Positions 9,323 to 19,701 are shown, counted from the stretch's first letter. The stretch: 64,000 nucleotides of DNA from CAVPJW01 sp963705525 (GCA_963705525.1 CAVPJW010000002.1:1240001-1304000), one strand, 5' to 3'. Notes: generated by a model not told the origin, from the sequence alone. Made by a program: numbers and translations.

Positions 9323-10282
9323 CTAGGCCATCTGCTTTTCTTCGACGTGCAGGTGTAATCCTTCAAGATATTTTTCGGTGTCAATCGCAGCCATGCAGCC
9401 GGATCCGGCGGCGGTGATGGCCTGTCGATAAACGTGATCCTGGACGTCGCCGCACGCAAACACGCCGGGCACGCTGGTCCGTGTCCCCTTCTGGGTGACG
9501 ATGTATCCGTTGGCATCCGTTTCGAGCTGACCGACAAACAGCGCCGTATTCGGGATGTGACCGATGGCCACGAACACGCCGTCCACAGCGATGTCTGAAC
9601 GAGCGCCGGTCTCCTTGTTTCGCACGACGATGCCGGTAACCTCTCCCTTGCCCGAATCCTGAATGTCCTCGACGACGCTATTCAGCACGAACCGAATCTT
9701 CGGATTCGCGAACGCTTTGTCTTGCATGATCTTCGATGCCCGGAGCGTGTCGCGACGATGGATCACCGTCACTTCGGAGGCGAACTTCGTGAGGAAGATG
9801 GCCTCCTCCATCGCCGAGTCTCCGCCACCCACGACAGCAATCGGACGATTCCTGAAGAAATAGCCGTCGCAGGTCGCGCAGCTCGAGACGCCGTGCCCCA
9901 CGAGCCTTACCTCGGCGGGCAGCCCAAGCCAGCGAGCGGAGGCGCCCGTTGCGATGATCAGCGCGTCGGTGCTGTACTCGGCATCCGTGGTCTGCACGGT
10001 GAACGGACGCGACTTGAGATCGACCGCCTTGACATTGCCCTGGACGATCTTTGCGCCGAAGCGCTCGGCCTGCGCCCGCATCTCCGCCATCAGATCGGGC
10101 CCCATGATGCCGTCCCTGAAGCCCGGCCAGTTCTCGACCATCGTGGTCAGCATGAGCTGACCGCCGGCCTCCACGCCTTCGATCACCAGCGGATGTAGAT
10201 TGGCGCGAGCGGTGTAGAGCGCGGCCGTGAGGCCCGCGGGACCGGATCCGATCACGATCACCGAGCGGTGGGAGGGTTCCAA
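9323..10282 (-). CDS. trxB: Thioredoxin reductase
   Basis: A 319-residue FAD/NADPH enzyme that reduces thioredoxin. FAD-binding GSGPAG is at residues 12-17, the redox pair C135-x-x-C138 in SCATCDG, the NADPH loop GGGDSAMEEA near 150, and the C-terminal FAD motif FACGDVQD near 285. Length is normal. The most upstream start is TTG at 10282; there is no ATG near it, and the start codon lies inside a GGTTCC-rich short repeat. It lies 27 bases downstream of trxA, so reductase and substrate form an operon. Confidence 0.95.
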   Translation of the reverse strand: MEPSHRSVIVIGSGPAGLTAALYTARANLHPLVIEGVEAGGQLMLTTMVENWPGFRDGIMGPDLMAEMRAQAERFGAKIVQGNVKAVDLKSRPFTVQTTDAEYSTDALIIATGASARWLGLPAEVRLVGHGVSSCATCDGYFFRNRPIAVVGGGDSAMEEAIFLTKFASEVTVIHRRDTLRASKIMQDKAFANPKIRFVLNSVVEDIQDSGKGEVTGIVVRNKETGARSDIAVDGVFVAIGHIPNTALFVGQLETDANGYIVTQKGTRTSVPGVFACGDVQDHVYRQAITAAGSGCMAAIDTEKYLEGLHLHVEEKQMA

Positions 10283-10309
10283 GGTTCCAGGGTTCCGGCG
10301 TCCTAGGGT
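10283..10309. repeat. Short GGTTCC-type repeat between trxA and trxB
   Basis: The intergenic bases and the first codons of trxB contain reiterated GGTTCC/GGGTTC units. A similar AGGTTCAAGG...GGGTTCAG stretch occurs after rocF at about 35697. These look like small dispersed intergenic repeats; no function is evident. Confidence 0.4.
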
Positions 10310-10642
10310 TCAGGCCAGGTGCGGTTCGATCATCCGCTTGAGCTCGTCCTTGTCGGCCAGGCCCACGATCGATTCCACGATCTGACCGCCCTTGAACAGG
10401 AGCAACGTCGGGATGCCGCGGATGCTGAAGCGTCCCGCCGTGTTGGGGTTTTCGTCGACGTTCAGCTTCCCCACTGTCAAGCGTCCATCGAGGTCCGCGG
10501 CGAGTGATTCCACCGTCGGGGCCAGTCGTCGGCAGGGACCACACCATTCGGCCCAGAAATCCACCAGCACGGGCTGCGCGGCCTTGATGACGACCTGTTC
10601 GAAATCACCGTCCGTGAACGTCTGCACTTTCGTCGATGCCAT
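10310..10642 (-). CDS. trxA: Thioredoxin
   Basis: A 110-residue thioredoxin. The active site WCGPC is at residues 33-37 after the FWAEW strand, and the cis-proline loop GIPTLLLF is near residue 76. It acts as a general cytoplasmic dithiol donor. ATG at 10642 follows AAAGGGCAG, an acceptable ribosome site. Together with trxB just downstream it forms the complete NADPH-thioredoxin couple. Confidence 0.96.
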   Translation of the reverse strand: MASTKVQTFTDGDFEQVVIKAAQPVLVDFWAEWCGPCRRLAPTVESLAADLDGRLTVGKLNVDENPNTAGRFSIRGIPTLLLFKGGQIVESIVGLADKDELKRMIEPHLA

Positions 10643-10691
10643 GTCTGCCCTTTCATGAGTGCGCGGCGACCGGAAATAAAGGCTTCAGATC

Positions 10692-12155
10692 CTATCCTAT
10701 CGGGGCCTTGCCGGGCGAGGCCCTGGCGATGACCCGTTCATATACTTTGACGTACTCGAGGGCGGAAGCGTCCCAGGAGTGGTTCTGGCGCATGCCCTCG
10801 AGCTGCAAGGCCTTCCAGACGTCAGGCTGCGCGTAGGCGTCGAGCGCCCTTGTCAGGGCCCCGAGCAGCGCCGCACCGGTGAATTCGACGAACTTGAAGC
10901 CCGTACCGCGGCTTTCCGATGCGGCATAGTCGGTGACGGTATCGTCGAGTCCTCCCGTGGCGCGCACCACCGGGACGGTTCCGTAACGCAGGCTGTACAT
11001 CTGGTTCAATCCGCACGGTTCGTACCGCGAGGGCATCACGAAGATGTCTGCGCCCGCTTCGATGAGGTGCGCGAGACGTTCGTCGAAACCGATGCGCGCG
11101 CCGACCCGATCCGGATGGCGCCGCGCCATCTCGCGCCAGAAGTCCTCATACTTTCTTTCACCGCTTCCGAGTACCACGTAGCTCGCGTTGAGATTCGGGA
11201 GCTGATCGGCCACCTCTTCGAAGAGATCGAATCCCTTCTGGTAAGCCAGGCGCGAAATCATTGCGACGAGCGGCCGCTCGAGCGTCAGCCCGTCGGCCGG
11301 CAATCCAAGTTCCCTGAGGACCTCACGCTTCGCGACGCGCTTGCCTGACAGATCCGTGGCGTCGTACGGCTCCGGCAGGAACCGGTCCCGGGCCGGATTC
11401 CATTGCTCCTGATCGATGCCGTTGGTGATGCCGACTAGATCCGCGGCCCGTCGTCTGACAATGCCGTCGAATCCGAAGCTTAGCTCCGGCGACTGAATTT
11501 CCTCGGCGTATTTCCGGCTGACCGTCGTGATCGCCTCTGAGTAATAGATGCCGCCCTTGAGAAAACTGATACGCGCCCAGTACTCGAGTCCATCCGGGGA
11601 GTACGTATCCGCGCCGAGGTCAATAGCTGGCAGCCAGGCGGGAGAGAAAAGTCCTTGATAGGCGATGTTGTGGATCGTGAAGACCGTGGGCACCCCGCCC
11701 AGAACCGGGTCGTCGCGATAGCGCGTCTTCAGGTAGACGGCTGCCAGCCCTGCCTGCCAGTCGTGGCCGTGCACGACCGAGGGCCTCGCGCCGAAGTGAA
11801 TGGCGGCCTCGAACGCGGCGCGCGACAAGAACGCGAAACGAACTGCGTCGTCCTCGTAATCGCCGTAGATGGCATCGCGATCGTAGAGAGCTGGACAATC
11901 GAGCAGGATCGCCTGCGCACCGTCGGTGATCGCGTGCTCGCGCAGCGCAACATCGAACCGGCGACCGCCGAGGGTCAGCGACAGCCGCCCGATTTCGGAG
12001 CCCCTCGCCGATCCCCGGTAGCGCGGGACGACGAGCGTGACGCGGTGACCAAGGCGCGCCAGCGCCGCCGGTAGTGCACCGGCAACGTCGCCAAGGCCTC
12101 CGGTCTTGGAGAACGGCACGGCCTCCGACGCGATCATGAGGATCTTCAAAGCCAC
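10692..12155 (-). CDS. glgA: Glycogen synthase (ADP-glucose type)
   Basis: A 487-residue GT5 glycosyltransferase that extends alpha-1,4-glucan from ADP-glucose. The N-terminal SEAVPFSKTGGLGDVAGALP contains the KTGGL nucleotide-sugar motif; HGHDWQAG, HNIAYQG and the C-terminal MPSRYEPCGLNQMY with its catalytic glutamate are all present. Length is typical. Translation starts at a GTG (12155), with no clear ribosome site. No other glg gene is adjacent; it lies between trxA and a sulfatase-like gene, all minus strand, with 39 bases to the latter. Confidence 0.95.
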   Translation of the reverse strand: MALKILMIASEAVPFSKTGGLGDVAGALPAALARLGHRVTLVVPRYRGSARGSEIGRLSLTLGGRRFDVALREHAITDGAQAILLDCPALYDRDAIYGDYEDDAVRFAFLSRAAFEAAIHFGARPSVVHGHDWQAGLAAVYLKTRYRDDPVLGGVPTVFTIHNIAYQGLFSPAWLPAIDLGADTYSPDGLEYWARISFLKGGIYYSEAITTVSRKYAEEIQSPELSFGFDGIVRRRAADLVGITNGIDQEQWNPARDRFLPEPYDATDLSGKRVAKREVLRELGLPADGLTLERPLVAMISRLAYQKGFDLFEEVADQLPNLNASYVVLGSGERKYEDFWREMARRHPDRVGARIGFDERLAHLIEAGADIFVMPSRYEPCGLNQMYSLRYGTVPVVRATGGLDDTVTDYAASESRGTGFKFVEFTGAALLGALTRALDAYAQPDVWKALQLEGMRQNHSWDASALEYVKVYERVIARASPGKAPIG

Positions 12156-12194
12156 AGCGATGCGAATGAGTGGTTGGCGCCGGTGTCCTGTTCT

Positions 12195-14570
12195 CTAGGA
12201 TTTCGGCGGTCGTGCACCGGATCGGTAGCGCGCTTCCAGCTGACGCCCGAGAGCGGCTTCTCGCGCTGCATCCTCGTGACGCCCCTGCCGGTTATAGATA
12301 TCAGCCAGGATGTAATACCCAAGAGGCGCGAACTCCGAGCGCGGATCGAGCTCGACGCCCTTCTTCGCGAGCGTGATCGCCTCATCGAGATGCTGCCCCA
12401 TCTCGAGATACAGCTTCGCGAGAAACAGATGGCCTTCCGCGAAATGGTCGTTCGATTCGACGGCGGCCTTGAATGCGTCGAGCTGCGCCTGGCGATCGCC
12501 GAGTTTTTCGTAGAGCTTCCCGAGGTTGAACTGCGCCTTGAAGCTCGAAGGATGGAGTTCGATCTCCCGGCGATACTCCTCGATCGCGGCCCGCAGATCC
12601 CCGCGTGATTCGGCAAGGAGCGCCAGGTTGAAGTGCGCCAGACGCACGTCAGCCTGGAGGTCGATGGCGGCCCGCACGTCGCGCTCGGCTCCCGCAGTAT
12701 CACCCCGCTTGAATCGCACGACACCGAGCGCATTCCGAGCAGCAGCCAGCTTCGGCTCGAGCCGCAGCGCCTCGTTCAGCTCGGTAGCCGCCTCGTCGAG
12801 CCGCTCGGCATCGATGAGAATCTGAGCCGTCTCGTACCGTATCTGGGCGTTCTTGGGATCGAGCTCCATGAAGCGCCGGTATCCAACCATCGCTTCCTCG
12901 TCCTTGCCCATTCCGCGGTACGCATTCGCCATGTTGATGACGACGAGATCGTAGTCGGGCTTGAGGGAGAGCGCGCGCTTGTAGTTGTCGATGGCCCGAG
13001 GATAATCGCGGCGCTTGAAGTACTCATTGCCGAGCATGAACCAGGCATCGATGACGTTCGGGTCTTGCCGCGTTACTTCCTGAAGCGCTTTGATGCCTTC
13101 GTCCGAGTCCTTCTTCTCGCGCGAGAGTTCACGGGCATTGGTCATGAGGTTGAAGAGCTGAATCTTGTCCTTCGGATCGGCCAGCAGGCTTCGATCCCCG
13201 TTCGTCGCCGTCGTCACAAACGTGCCTACATAGCCGAGCGCAGCGAGTCGTCCGCGCGCATCGGGATCGAGCTCGACCGCGGGCGACTTCGCCGACACGC
13301 GGCTGGTCATCTCGCGCTCGAGCTCCTCGAGCTGGCCCGCCATCCGATCGCCAAGCGCCTTCCGCGCTTCATAAAGATTCTTCGCTTCGTGCGGATCCTG
13401 GTCGATGTCGTAGAGCTCAGGACGAGGCGCCGCGATGAACTTGTATCGGCCCGCGCGCAGCGCGCGCAGGTCGCTCCACCCGAAGTGAAATTTCGGGTAG
13501 ACCGCTTCGGAATAGGCGTCGAGGCCCATGTCGAGTGTGGAACCGCTTAGAAGCGGCGTCACACTCTTTCCTTCGAAGCGGTCCTTTGAATCAACGCCGA
13601 GGAGATCAAGCGCCGTTGGCAGGACATCGATGCCACGGACGACGTCTTCCACTCGGCGTCCGTGAAGACGCGCGTAAGGAGCCCTGATCAGAAGCGGCAC
13701 GTGCAGGACGCTCTCGTAGACGAAGAACCCGTGCGTCCCCTCGCCGTGCTCGCCGAGGCTCTCACCGTGATCGCCCATCACGACCACAACGGTTCGGCGC
13801 GTCAGGTCGTGGTCGTCGAGAAACGCCAGCAGTCGTCCGACTTGCGAATCGGCGAAGGCGATTTCTCCGACATACGGGCGGTTGGCGTACTGACTCTTGA
13901 ACGGTTCCGGCGGCTCGTACGGTGAATGCGCGTCGTACAGGTGGACCCAGGCGAAGAACCTTGAGTCGCCGATCGAGCCGAGCCATTCAAGAGCTTTGTC
14001 CGCCACGACATTCCCGGGACGCTGAATCGTCGCCAGCGACAGCGACTGCTCCTTCGTCAGATCGAAGTCATCGAAATAGGTGTCAAATCCCTGGGAGAAC
14101 CCCCACTTGGAATCGAGGACGTATGCGCCGATGAACCCGCCGGTCCTGAAGCCAGTCGCCTTCAGCCGCTCGGCGAGCGTGGTTTCCTGATCGCCGAGAT
14201 AGAAGCCACCGTTGTCGCGCACCCCGTGCGATGGAGGGGACTTCCCCGTGAAGAGTGTCGAGTGCGCCGGCATCGTGAGCGGCGCCGGCGAGACCGCATG
14301 ATCGAACAGCACGCCGTCGGCCGCGAGTCGATCCAGATTGGGTGTGTCAACGCCTTGAAAGCCGTACGCGTGAATGCGATCCGCACGCGTGGTGTCGAGG
14401 GTCACCAGGAGCAGATTCAGGTCGGAGGGGTGGACACCAGACGGCAAGGCGCCGATGTCCTCCCCTGTCGGCGAAATGACCGGCCGCGTCCGCCAGACCC
14501 AGACGCCTCCACCGATGACCAGAAGCAGCCCGAGCGCGATCAACCACCAGACCCGCCAGCGTGTCGTCAT
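12195..14570 (-). CDS. Membrane-anchored sulfatase-like (alkaline phosphatase superfamily) protein with C-terminal TPR repeats
   Basis: About 791 residues. One transmembrane segment near residues 7-24 anchors an extracytoplasmic alkaline-phosphatase-superfamily domain (about 45-430): LVTLDTTRADR supplies the first metal ligand, and GDHGESLGEHGE and THGFF supply the second set. The nucleophile position of sulfatases (C/S-x-P-x-R) reads TMPAH, so the residue that would become formylglycine is Thr. After the ALGYVG boundary motif come roughly eight TPR units to the end (about 480-780). True sulfate ester hydrolysis is therefore doubtful; a Thr nucleophile is used by phosphotransferases in this superfamily. 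ATG at 14570 puts the signal anchor at the N-terminus. Divergent to the TonB receptor at 14936. Confidence 0.85.
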   Translation of the reverse strand: MTTRWRVWWLIALGLLLVIGGGVWVWRTRPVISPTGEDIGALPSGVHPSDLNLLLVTLDTTRADRIHAYGFQGVDTPNLDRLAADGVLFDHAVSPAPLTMPAHSTLFTGKSPPSHGVRDNGGFYLGDQETTLAERLKATGFRTGGFIGAYVLDSKWGFSQGFDTYFDDFDLTKEQSLSLATIQRPGNVVADKALEWLGSIGDSRFFAWVHLYDAHSPYEPPEPFKSQYANRPYVGEIAFADSQVGRLLAFLDDHDLTRRTVVVVMGDHGESLGEHGEGTHGFFVYESVLHVPLLIRAPYARLHGRRVEDVVRGIDVLPTALDLLGVDSKDRFEGKSVTPLLSGSTLDMGLDAYSEAVYPKFHFGWSDLRALRAGRYKFIAAPRPELYDIDQDPHEAKNLYEARKALGDRMAGQLEELEREMTSRVSAKSPAVELDPDARGRLAALGYVGTFVTTATNGDRSLLADPKDKIQLFNLMTNARELSREKKDSDEGIKALQEVTRQDPNVIDAWFMLGNEYFKRRDYPRAIDNYKRALSLKPDYDLVVINMANAYRGMGKDEEAMVGYRRFMELDPKNAQIRYETAQILIDAERLDEAATELNEALRLEPKLAAARNALGVVRFKRGDTAGAERDVRAAIDLQADVRLAHFNLALLAESRGDLRAAIEEYRREIELHPSSFKAQFNLGKLYEKLGDRQAQLDAFKAAVESNDHFAEGHLFLAKLYLEMGQHLDEAITLAKKGVELDPRSEFAPLGYYILADIYNRQGRHEDAAREAALGRQLEARYRSGARPPKS

Positions 14571-14750
14571 CTTTGTTCCGTCGCGATGCGCGTCGCACTC
14601 GCCTGGCGTCGATCGATCAATGTCTCCTCGCTCGCCCATGCGCGGCGACGGTCTCGCAGAACATTCTGGCGATTTCCTGGCGATTCGTCCAAGGCGCGAT
14701 CTGCACGAGGGGAAAGAACATTGACCTGAGATTCATGCTCTCTCAGTGTG

Positions 14751-14766
14751 ATCCAGAATCGTGGAT
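14751..14766. promoter_or_regulatory. Palindromic operator-like site, copy 1
   Basis: ATCCAGAATCGTGGAT: perfect five-base arms ATCCA/TGGAT with a six-base spacer. The 18-base string GATCCAGAATCGTGGATT occurs again at 19802-19819 in the equivalent position of the second sulfatase/TonB module. It lies 46 bases upstream of the receptor -35 box. Conservation in two otherwise different intergenic regions suggests binding of a shared dimeric regulator. Confidence 0.6.
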
Positions 14767-14812
14767 TTTTCTACGGGTTCATGAATCCAAATTATGGAAC
14801 TTAAACAGCCAC

Positions 14813-14840
14813 TTCACTTTGTCCCGCCCAGTTGTATACT
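14813..14840 (+). promoter_or_regulatory. Sigma-70-like promoter of the first TonB receptor
   Basis: TTCACT, a 16-base spacer and TATACT, 96 bases ahead of the receptor start. The paralogous receptor has TTGAAC-N16-TATAGT in the same place. Confidence 0.5.
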
Positions 14841-14935
14841 GACCCCATCGTTTTGCAAGTTGTCCCGACGCGGCACGGCCGCGGCGTGTAAGCACGAAGG
14901 TCATCGAGGCTTCTCGAGGCCGAAAGGAGTGAGGG

Positions 14936-17696
14936 ATGAGAGTGGGAATATTCCGTCTCCTGGCGGCGGCTCTCCTCATGTGCGTGGCCGCTGCACCACC
15001 TGCCGCATTCGCGCAGGCGCGCAACACGTCGATTCTAACTGGCAAGATTACCGATGACAGTGGCGCCGTCCTCCCCGGCGCCACCGTCACGGTTCGGGGG
15101 CAGAATCTCGTCGGCGGCGCGCAGAGCGCAATCACCGATGAGGGAGGGCAATACCGGTTTCCCTCGCTGCCGCCGGGCACTTACGAGCTGACGGTCGAGA
15201 TGCCGAGCTTCAAGACCGTTCGACAAACGAACGTGCAGCTCAATCTCGCGACCACGGTCACTATCGACATTCAGATGAGCATCGCGTCGGTTGAAGAAAC
15301 GATCACCGTCACGGGCGAGTCGCCGGTGGTGGACGTCAAGACGTCCGCGGCCAACACACAGCTCGACGACAAGATGCTTCAGAGCTTGCCCACCGGCCGA
15401 TTCCAGCCTGACGTCATCAACCTTGCGCCCGGCGTGAATGGCAACGTGGCATTCGGCGGAGCGCAGTCGTCGAACGCCCTCCTGATCGACGGCGTTGATG
15501 TCAGCGATCCTTCCGGAGGGTCACCGTGGTCGTTCTTCAACTACAACTGGGTGGGCGAGGTGCAGGTGGTCTCGCTCGGCGCCAATGCCGAGTATGGCGA
15601 GTTCACGGGAGTGGCCGCTAACAGCATCATTCGGTCGGGCGGCAATCGCTGGGAAGGATTGTTCGAATACTGGACGACGAAGAACAGCTGGGTCGGGGAC
15701 AACACAAAGAACATTCCAGCCGACCTGCAGGACAACTTCCAGCCGGATGAGATCAAAACCCGCTACGACACGAGCGCCCAGATCGGCGGGCCGATCGTCA
15801 AGGACAAGCTGTTCTTCTTCACCGGCTTTCAGTACTTCAAGGACGTGACGCGGCCCGCAGGCTTCAACGGCGGGTTTCAGTCGGAAAAGGATCCGCGGTT
15901 CATCACGAAGATCACATGGGGTGCCGCAAACAATTTCCGGATCGAGGGCTTCTACGAGAAGGACAAATATGACGTCGAGGGCCGTGGCGCCAGCACGACG
16001 CGGCCACCCGAAACGACGGTCATCGAGCCCTCACCCGAATACAACTGGAACATCAAGGCAAGCTGGACGATCAACGACAAGACGCTGCTCGACGTGCGCA
16101 ATGGCGGGTACGACGGATATTTCCCCCTCGAACCGACGCCGCCCAACAGCCGGTCGGGCCCGCCGCCGCATTTCGACGGCCTCACCGGTCTCTATTCCGT
16201 GAACGCGCCGTACTATGCGCGATCCGACCGGAACCGCAACGTGACGGCTGTCACGCTGACGAAGTACGTCGACAACTTCGTTGGTCGCAACCATGAATTC
16301 AAGTTCGGGTTCGAATTCGAACGGTCGAAGCTGCGTGACGAGTCGGGCTTTCCGGGCGGCAAGTATTACTACGACTACGGCGGCCCCTATAATCGCGTAC
16401 CTCTGGGATGGCTACGTCAATACCGGCACGGGCAAGCGTACGACGCTCTATGCGCAAGACACCTGGGTAGTGAACGATCGACTCACCCTCAACCCCGGCA
16501 TCCGGTTCAACTTCAATCGCGGCTCCGTTCCACAACAGGGCACGGTGCTGTCGACGAATCCGGTTTCGCCACGCATCGGACTTGCCTGGGATCTGATCGG
16601 CGACCACAAGACGGTCCTTCGAGCGCACTACGGCCGCTATCACGACGCCCTCTTGGGCGGCACGTATCAGTTCATGGATCTCTCGCAGCAACCACCGACA
16701 ATCACGGCACTCGTCCTCGCCGAGGGCGGGTGCGCGAACGGCATCGGTCCTTTGTGTGAAGAGATCGACCGCTTCACGCCCGCGGGGAACTTCGCGATCG
16801 ACAATGACATCCAGCATTCGTACGTCGATCAATTCCTCATAGGCGTGGAACGCGAGGTCTTCCCCGCATTTGCGGTGCAAGCTCAGTACATCAAACGCAA
16901 TTTCCGGAAGTTCATGGCGTTCGTCGACACAGGTTCGATTTACGATCCTGTTCAACGCATCGATCCCGGACCCGATGGCGTTCTCAACACGGGTGACGAT
17001 GGCGGTCCCCTAACGGTGTTCAACCTCACGAACCCGGGGGAGGGGTTCAGGGAGCTCACCAATCCGGATGGCGCGGAACGCGACTACGATGCGTTCCAGC
17101 TCATCGCGCACAAGCGGTATTCGAGCAACTGGCAGTTGAATGCTTCGTACACCTGGTCGAAGGCCGTCGGTCTCGTGACGAACGCGTTCTTCAGCAATGC
17201 CGCCAACGGCACCGCCACCGAGTCCAATGGACAGGATGGCGTGTTCGCGAACCCCAACCATCGCGTCAATTTGGAAGGCAGCCGGGCCGTCTTCGACTAC
17301 ACCCATCAATGGAAGATGGAAGGGACGTACCGATTGCCCATCTGGGGTGGATTCAACTTCAGCGCCGTCTATCGGTACTCGACCGGACTGGCCTGGGGTC
17401 GTCGGGCACCCATCCGCGGGCTCGATCAGGGCACGGAGACGGTACGTATCGAGCCCCGTGGCACACGCCGCACCGATGCGCTCAACCGCATCGATTTTCG
17501 GGCTGAAAAGACGTTCGACGTCGGAGGCAGCCGGCAAATCGGGCTCGTCTTCGACATCTTCAACCTGACGAATCAGGGTGTCATCGACAACGAGATCAGG
17601 ACCGCGGTCATCGACGTGTCGGCGGCCAATTTCGGGCAACCGCAATTCTGGGTTGCTCCGCGCCAGCTCCGAACCCTCCTGCGGTTTTCGTTCTAG
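14936..17696 (+). pseudogene. TonB-dependent receptor with carboxypeptidase-regulatory domain (one frameshift)
   Basis: An outer-membrane receptor of about 920 residues if read through one frameshift. A signal peptide ends at AFAQA; a carboxypeptidase-regulatory-like fold (about 30-110, LTGKITDDSGAVLPGATV) precedes the plug and a beta-barrel that ends in the expected C-terminal phenylalanine (LRFSF). Reading is in one frame to about 16398 (GGPYNR) and then continues in the +1 frame from YLWDGY. One base too many, or two too few, lies at about 16396-16401. The paralogue at 19995 is shifted at the same place. Both halves keep full coding character, so the gene is either freshly broken or miscalled by one base. 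ATG at 14936 has a strong site, AAAGGAGTGAGGG. Ligand unknown. No SusD partner is present. Confidence 0.8.
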
Positions 17697-17727
17697 TCAC
17701 TCTAGTCACCGATCAGACCTGCCATCA

Positions 17728-17765
17728 CCGGGAGCCTCATCAGAGGCTCCCGGCTTCTTTTTGGG
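17728..17765 (+). terminator. Rho-independent terminator of the first TonB receptor
   Basis: A perfect 11-base stem, CCGGGAGCCTC (17728-17738) and GAGGCTCCCGG (17743-17753), with an ATCA loop, followed by CTTCTTTTTG. It separates the receptor from the convergent sulfatase-like gene. Confidence 0.9.
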
Positions 17766-17781
17766 ACGGACGTGTCAGTCG

Positions 17782-19701
17782 TTAAGGGGTGCGCGTCGCC
17801 GCCGCTTCCAGATGTGCGACCGCGCGGCGGGCCTCGACGAAATCCTCGTCGGCCGAGAGTGCCTGACGATAGTGCTCGAGCGCCTTGACTCGATCGCCAG
17901 CCTCCTCATCGAGCACACCAAGCTCATAGTGCGCGAGCGCCATGCGCGGGTTGATGGCCAGAGCCCGTTCGAAGGCCGCGCGCGCGGCAGCGGGCCGACG
18001 GGCGCCGAGATCAACTCGTCCTTTCACGTAGTAGGCGTGGAAGGAATCCGGCTCGAGCGCCAACCCCTGCTCCAGCAGGCGTGTCGCTGCGGCGTAGTTC
18101 TTTCGCTCGACCTCCGCACCCGCCGCCTCGACGTAACCGATCGCGAGATCTGGCTTCAAACTCTGAACGACCTCATACTCCTTGACGGCGTCGCCATAGC
18201 GGCCAAGGGCCACCAGCGCTCGACCGACGTACTGGTGAGCCTCAAAGCTGAGAGGATGCTTGCGGGCCAGCTCGCGGAACCGCTCGAGCGCCCGTGCGTT
18301 TCTTGACGCCTCGAGATCGTCAAGCGCCGCGTAGAAGGCGTCCACAAACGCGACATACTCCCGAATCCGATCCTTGGGATCCGCGCCAGGCACTGAGTCC
18401 GAGGAAATGCCGGTGCCGCCACCGCCCACATATCCAAGGCTGCGCAGACGTTCGAGCGCGGCTGAATCCACGGGCGCGGTGGACCCGACGGATCGGGCTC
18501 CCCGAGCGGCTTCGACCGCCTGGTCGAGTCGCGCGGCCACCTCGGGCCGCTCGCCGATCAAGTTTCGCGTTTCCTGCGGATCGTTCCTGAGATTGTAGAG
18601 CTCCGGCCGCGGAGCCTTGACGAATTTCCAGTCTCCAGTTCGGACCGCGCCGAGCTCGCTCCAACCGAAATGCAGCTGGCCGAACCAGCTCTCCGAATAC
18701 GAGATTGGAACGTCTGCGCGATGGCCGCCCCGCATCACCGGGACCAGGCTGACGCCGGACAACGCTTGGGACGACTTGATGCCTAGAAGATCCAGGATGG
18801 TGGGAACGAGATCGACGTGTCTCACCTGTTCATCGATCACCCGCGCCGCCGGTACGCCGACACCCGCGATGATCAGCGGCACGCGCAGTGTCGCGTCGTA
18901 GAGGAAAATACCGTGCTCGGGCTCACCGTGATCATCGAGGCTTTCGCCGTGGTCGGCGGTCGCGACGATAATCGCACGTGTCGCGACGGTTGACGGCAGA
19001 CCGTTCAGCAGCTCTCCAACGGCCCAGTCTGCGGTCGCGACTTCCGCGTTATAAGGCTTGGTTGGGAACCGGTCGGTAAACGCCTTGGGAGCATCGTAGG
19101 GCGCGTGCGGATCATAAAGGTGCACCCACAGGAACACGGGGACATTGGCGGTCGAGCTGCTCCCCAGCCACGCGAGCGCTTCGTGGACGACCGCAGTGCC
19201 CGGCTTTTGAAGATCTGCGTAAGACACCCCCCTCCGCCCCGTTGGGAAATCATCGCCGTACTGATCGAATCCGCGCCCGAATCCGGTCGCGGCGCCGTTC
19301 AACAGGAACGACCCGACGAACGCCGCCGTTCGGTACCCATTCGCGCGGAGAATATCCGCCAGCGTCGCGACTGACTTCGGGAGGATAAAGCCGGTATTGT
19401 CCCGGATGCCGTGTACGCTCGGAAACTGGCCGGTCAGAATGGACGCGTGCGATGGAAGCGTCAGTGGCGCCTGCGCCGTCGCGTCGGCAAACCGGACGCC
19501 GCGCCGACTGAGCGCGTCCAGATTCGGTGTTATCCCCTGAGGTCCGCCGTACACACCCACCCGATCCGCACGCAGGGTATCGATGGTCACGAGAATCACG
19601 GGCGGATGGCCGGCGCCGGCGTCCACCGATGTTTCCCGGGGCTCGCGGCAAGCAGCAGCGACGAGAACCAGGCTCACTGCGAATCCGAGGGAACGCTTCA
19701 T
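17782..19701 (-). CDS. Sulfatase-like lipoprotein with C-terminal TPR repeats
   Basis: A 639-residue paralogue of the protein at 12195-14570. The N-terminus MKRSLGFAVSLVLVAAAC is a lipoprotein signal with the modified Cys at about residue 19. The alkaline-phosphatase-superfamily domain follows (LVTIDTLRADR, ADHGESLDDHGE, EHGIF); the nucleophile segment is TLPSH, again Thr instead of Cys or Ser. After RLRSLGYVG come four to five TPR units (about 480-630). ATG at 19701 is fixed by GAGGAG directly upstream. It lies convergent to the first TonB gene and divergent to the second, repeating the layout at 12-17 kb. Predicted location is the periplasmic or outer-membrane face. Substrate unknown. Confidence 0.85.
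   Translation of the reverse strand: MKRSLGFAVSLVLVAAACREPRETSVDAGAGHPPVILVTIDTLRADRVGVYGGPQGITPNLDALSRRGVRFADATAQAPLTLPSHASILTGQFPSVHGIRDNTGFILPKSVATLADILRANGYRTAAFVGSFLLNGAATGFGRGFDQYGDDFPTGRRGVSYADLQKPGTAVVHEALAWLGSSSTANVPVFLWVHLYDPHAPYDAPKAFTDRFPTKPYNAEVATADWAVGELLNGLPSTVATRAIIVATADHGESLDDHGEPEHGIFLYDATLRVPLIIAGVGVPAARVIDEQVRHVDLVPTILDLLGIKSSQALSGVSLVPVMRGGHRADVPISYSESWFGQLHFGWSELGAVRTGDWKFVKAPRPELYNLRNDPQETRNLIGERPEVAARLDQAVEAARGARSVGSTAPVDSAALERLRSLGYVGGGGTGISSDSVPGADPKDRIREYVAFVDAFYAALDDLEASRNARALERFRELARKHPLSFEAHQYVGRALVALGRYGDAVKEYEVVQSLKPDLAIGYVEAAGAEVERKNYAAATRLLEQGLALEPDSFHAYYVKGRVDLGARRPAAARAAFERALAINPRMALAHYELGVLDEEAGDRVKALEHYRQALSADEDFVEARRAVAHLEAAATRTP

Larger units (their letters stand above)
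14571..14935. other. Divergent intergenic region, sulfatase-like gene / TonB receptor
   Basis: 365 bases without a gene. It holds the ATCCA-N6-TGGAT palindrome, a sigma-70-like promoter facing the receptor, and the ribosome site of the receptor. No convincing promoter for the minus-strand gene was recognised. Confidence 0.7.

Noticed and set aside
16281..17696. Second half of the first receptor as an independent gene
   Set aside because: It continues the barrel in the shifted frame, has no start signals and ends with the receptor terminal Phe; it belongs to one gene with 14936.
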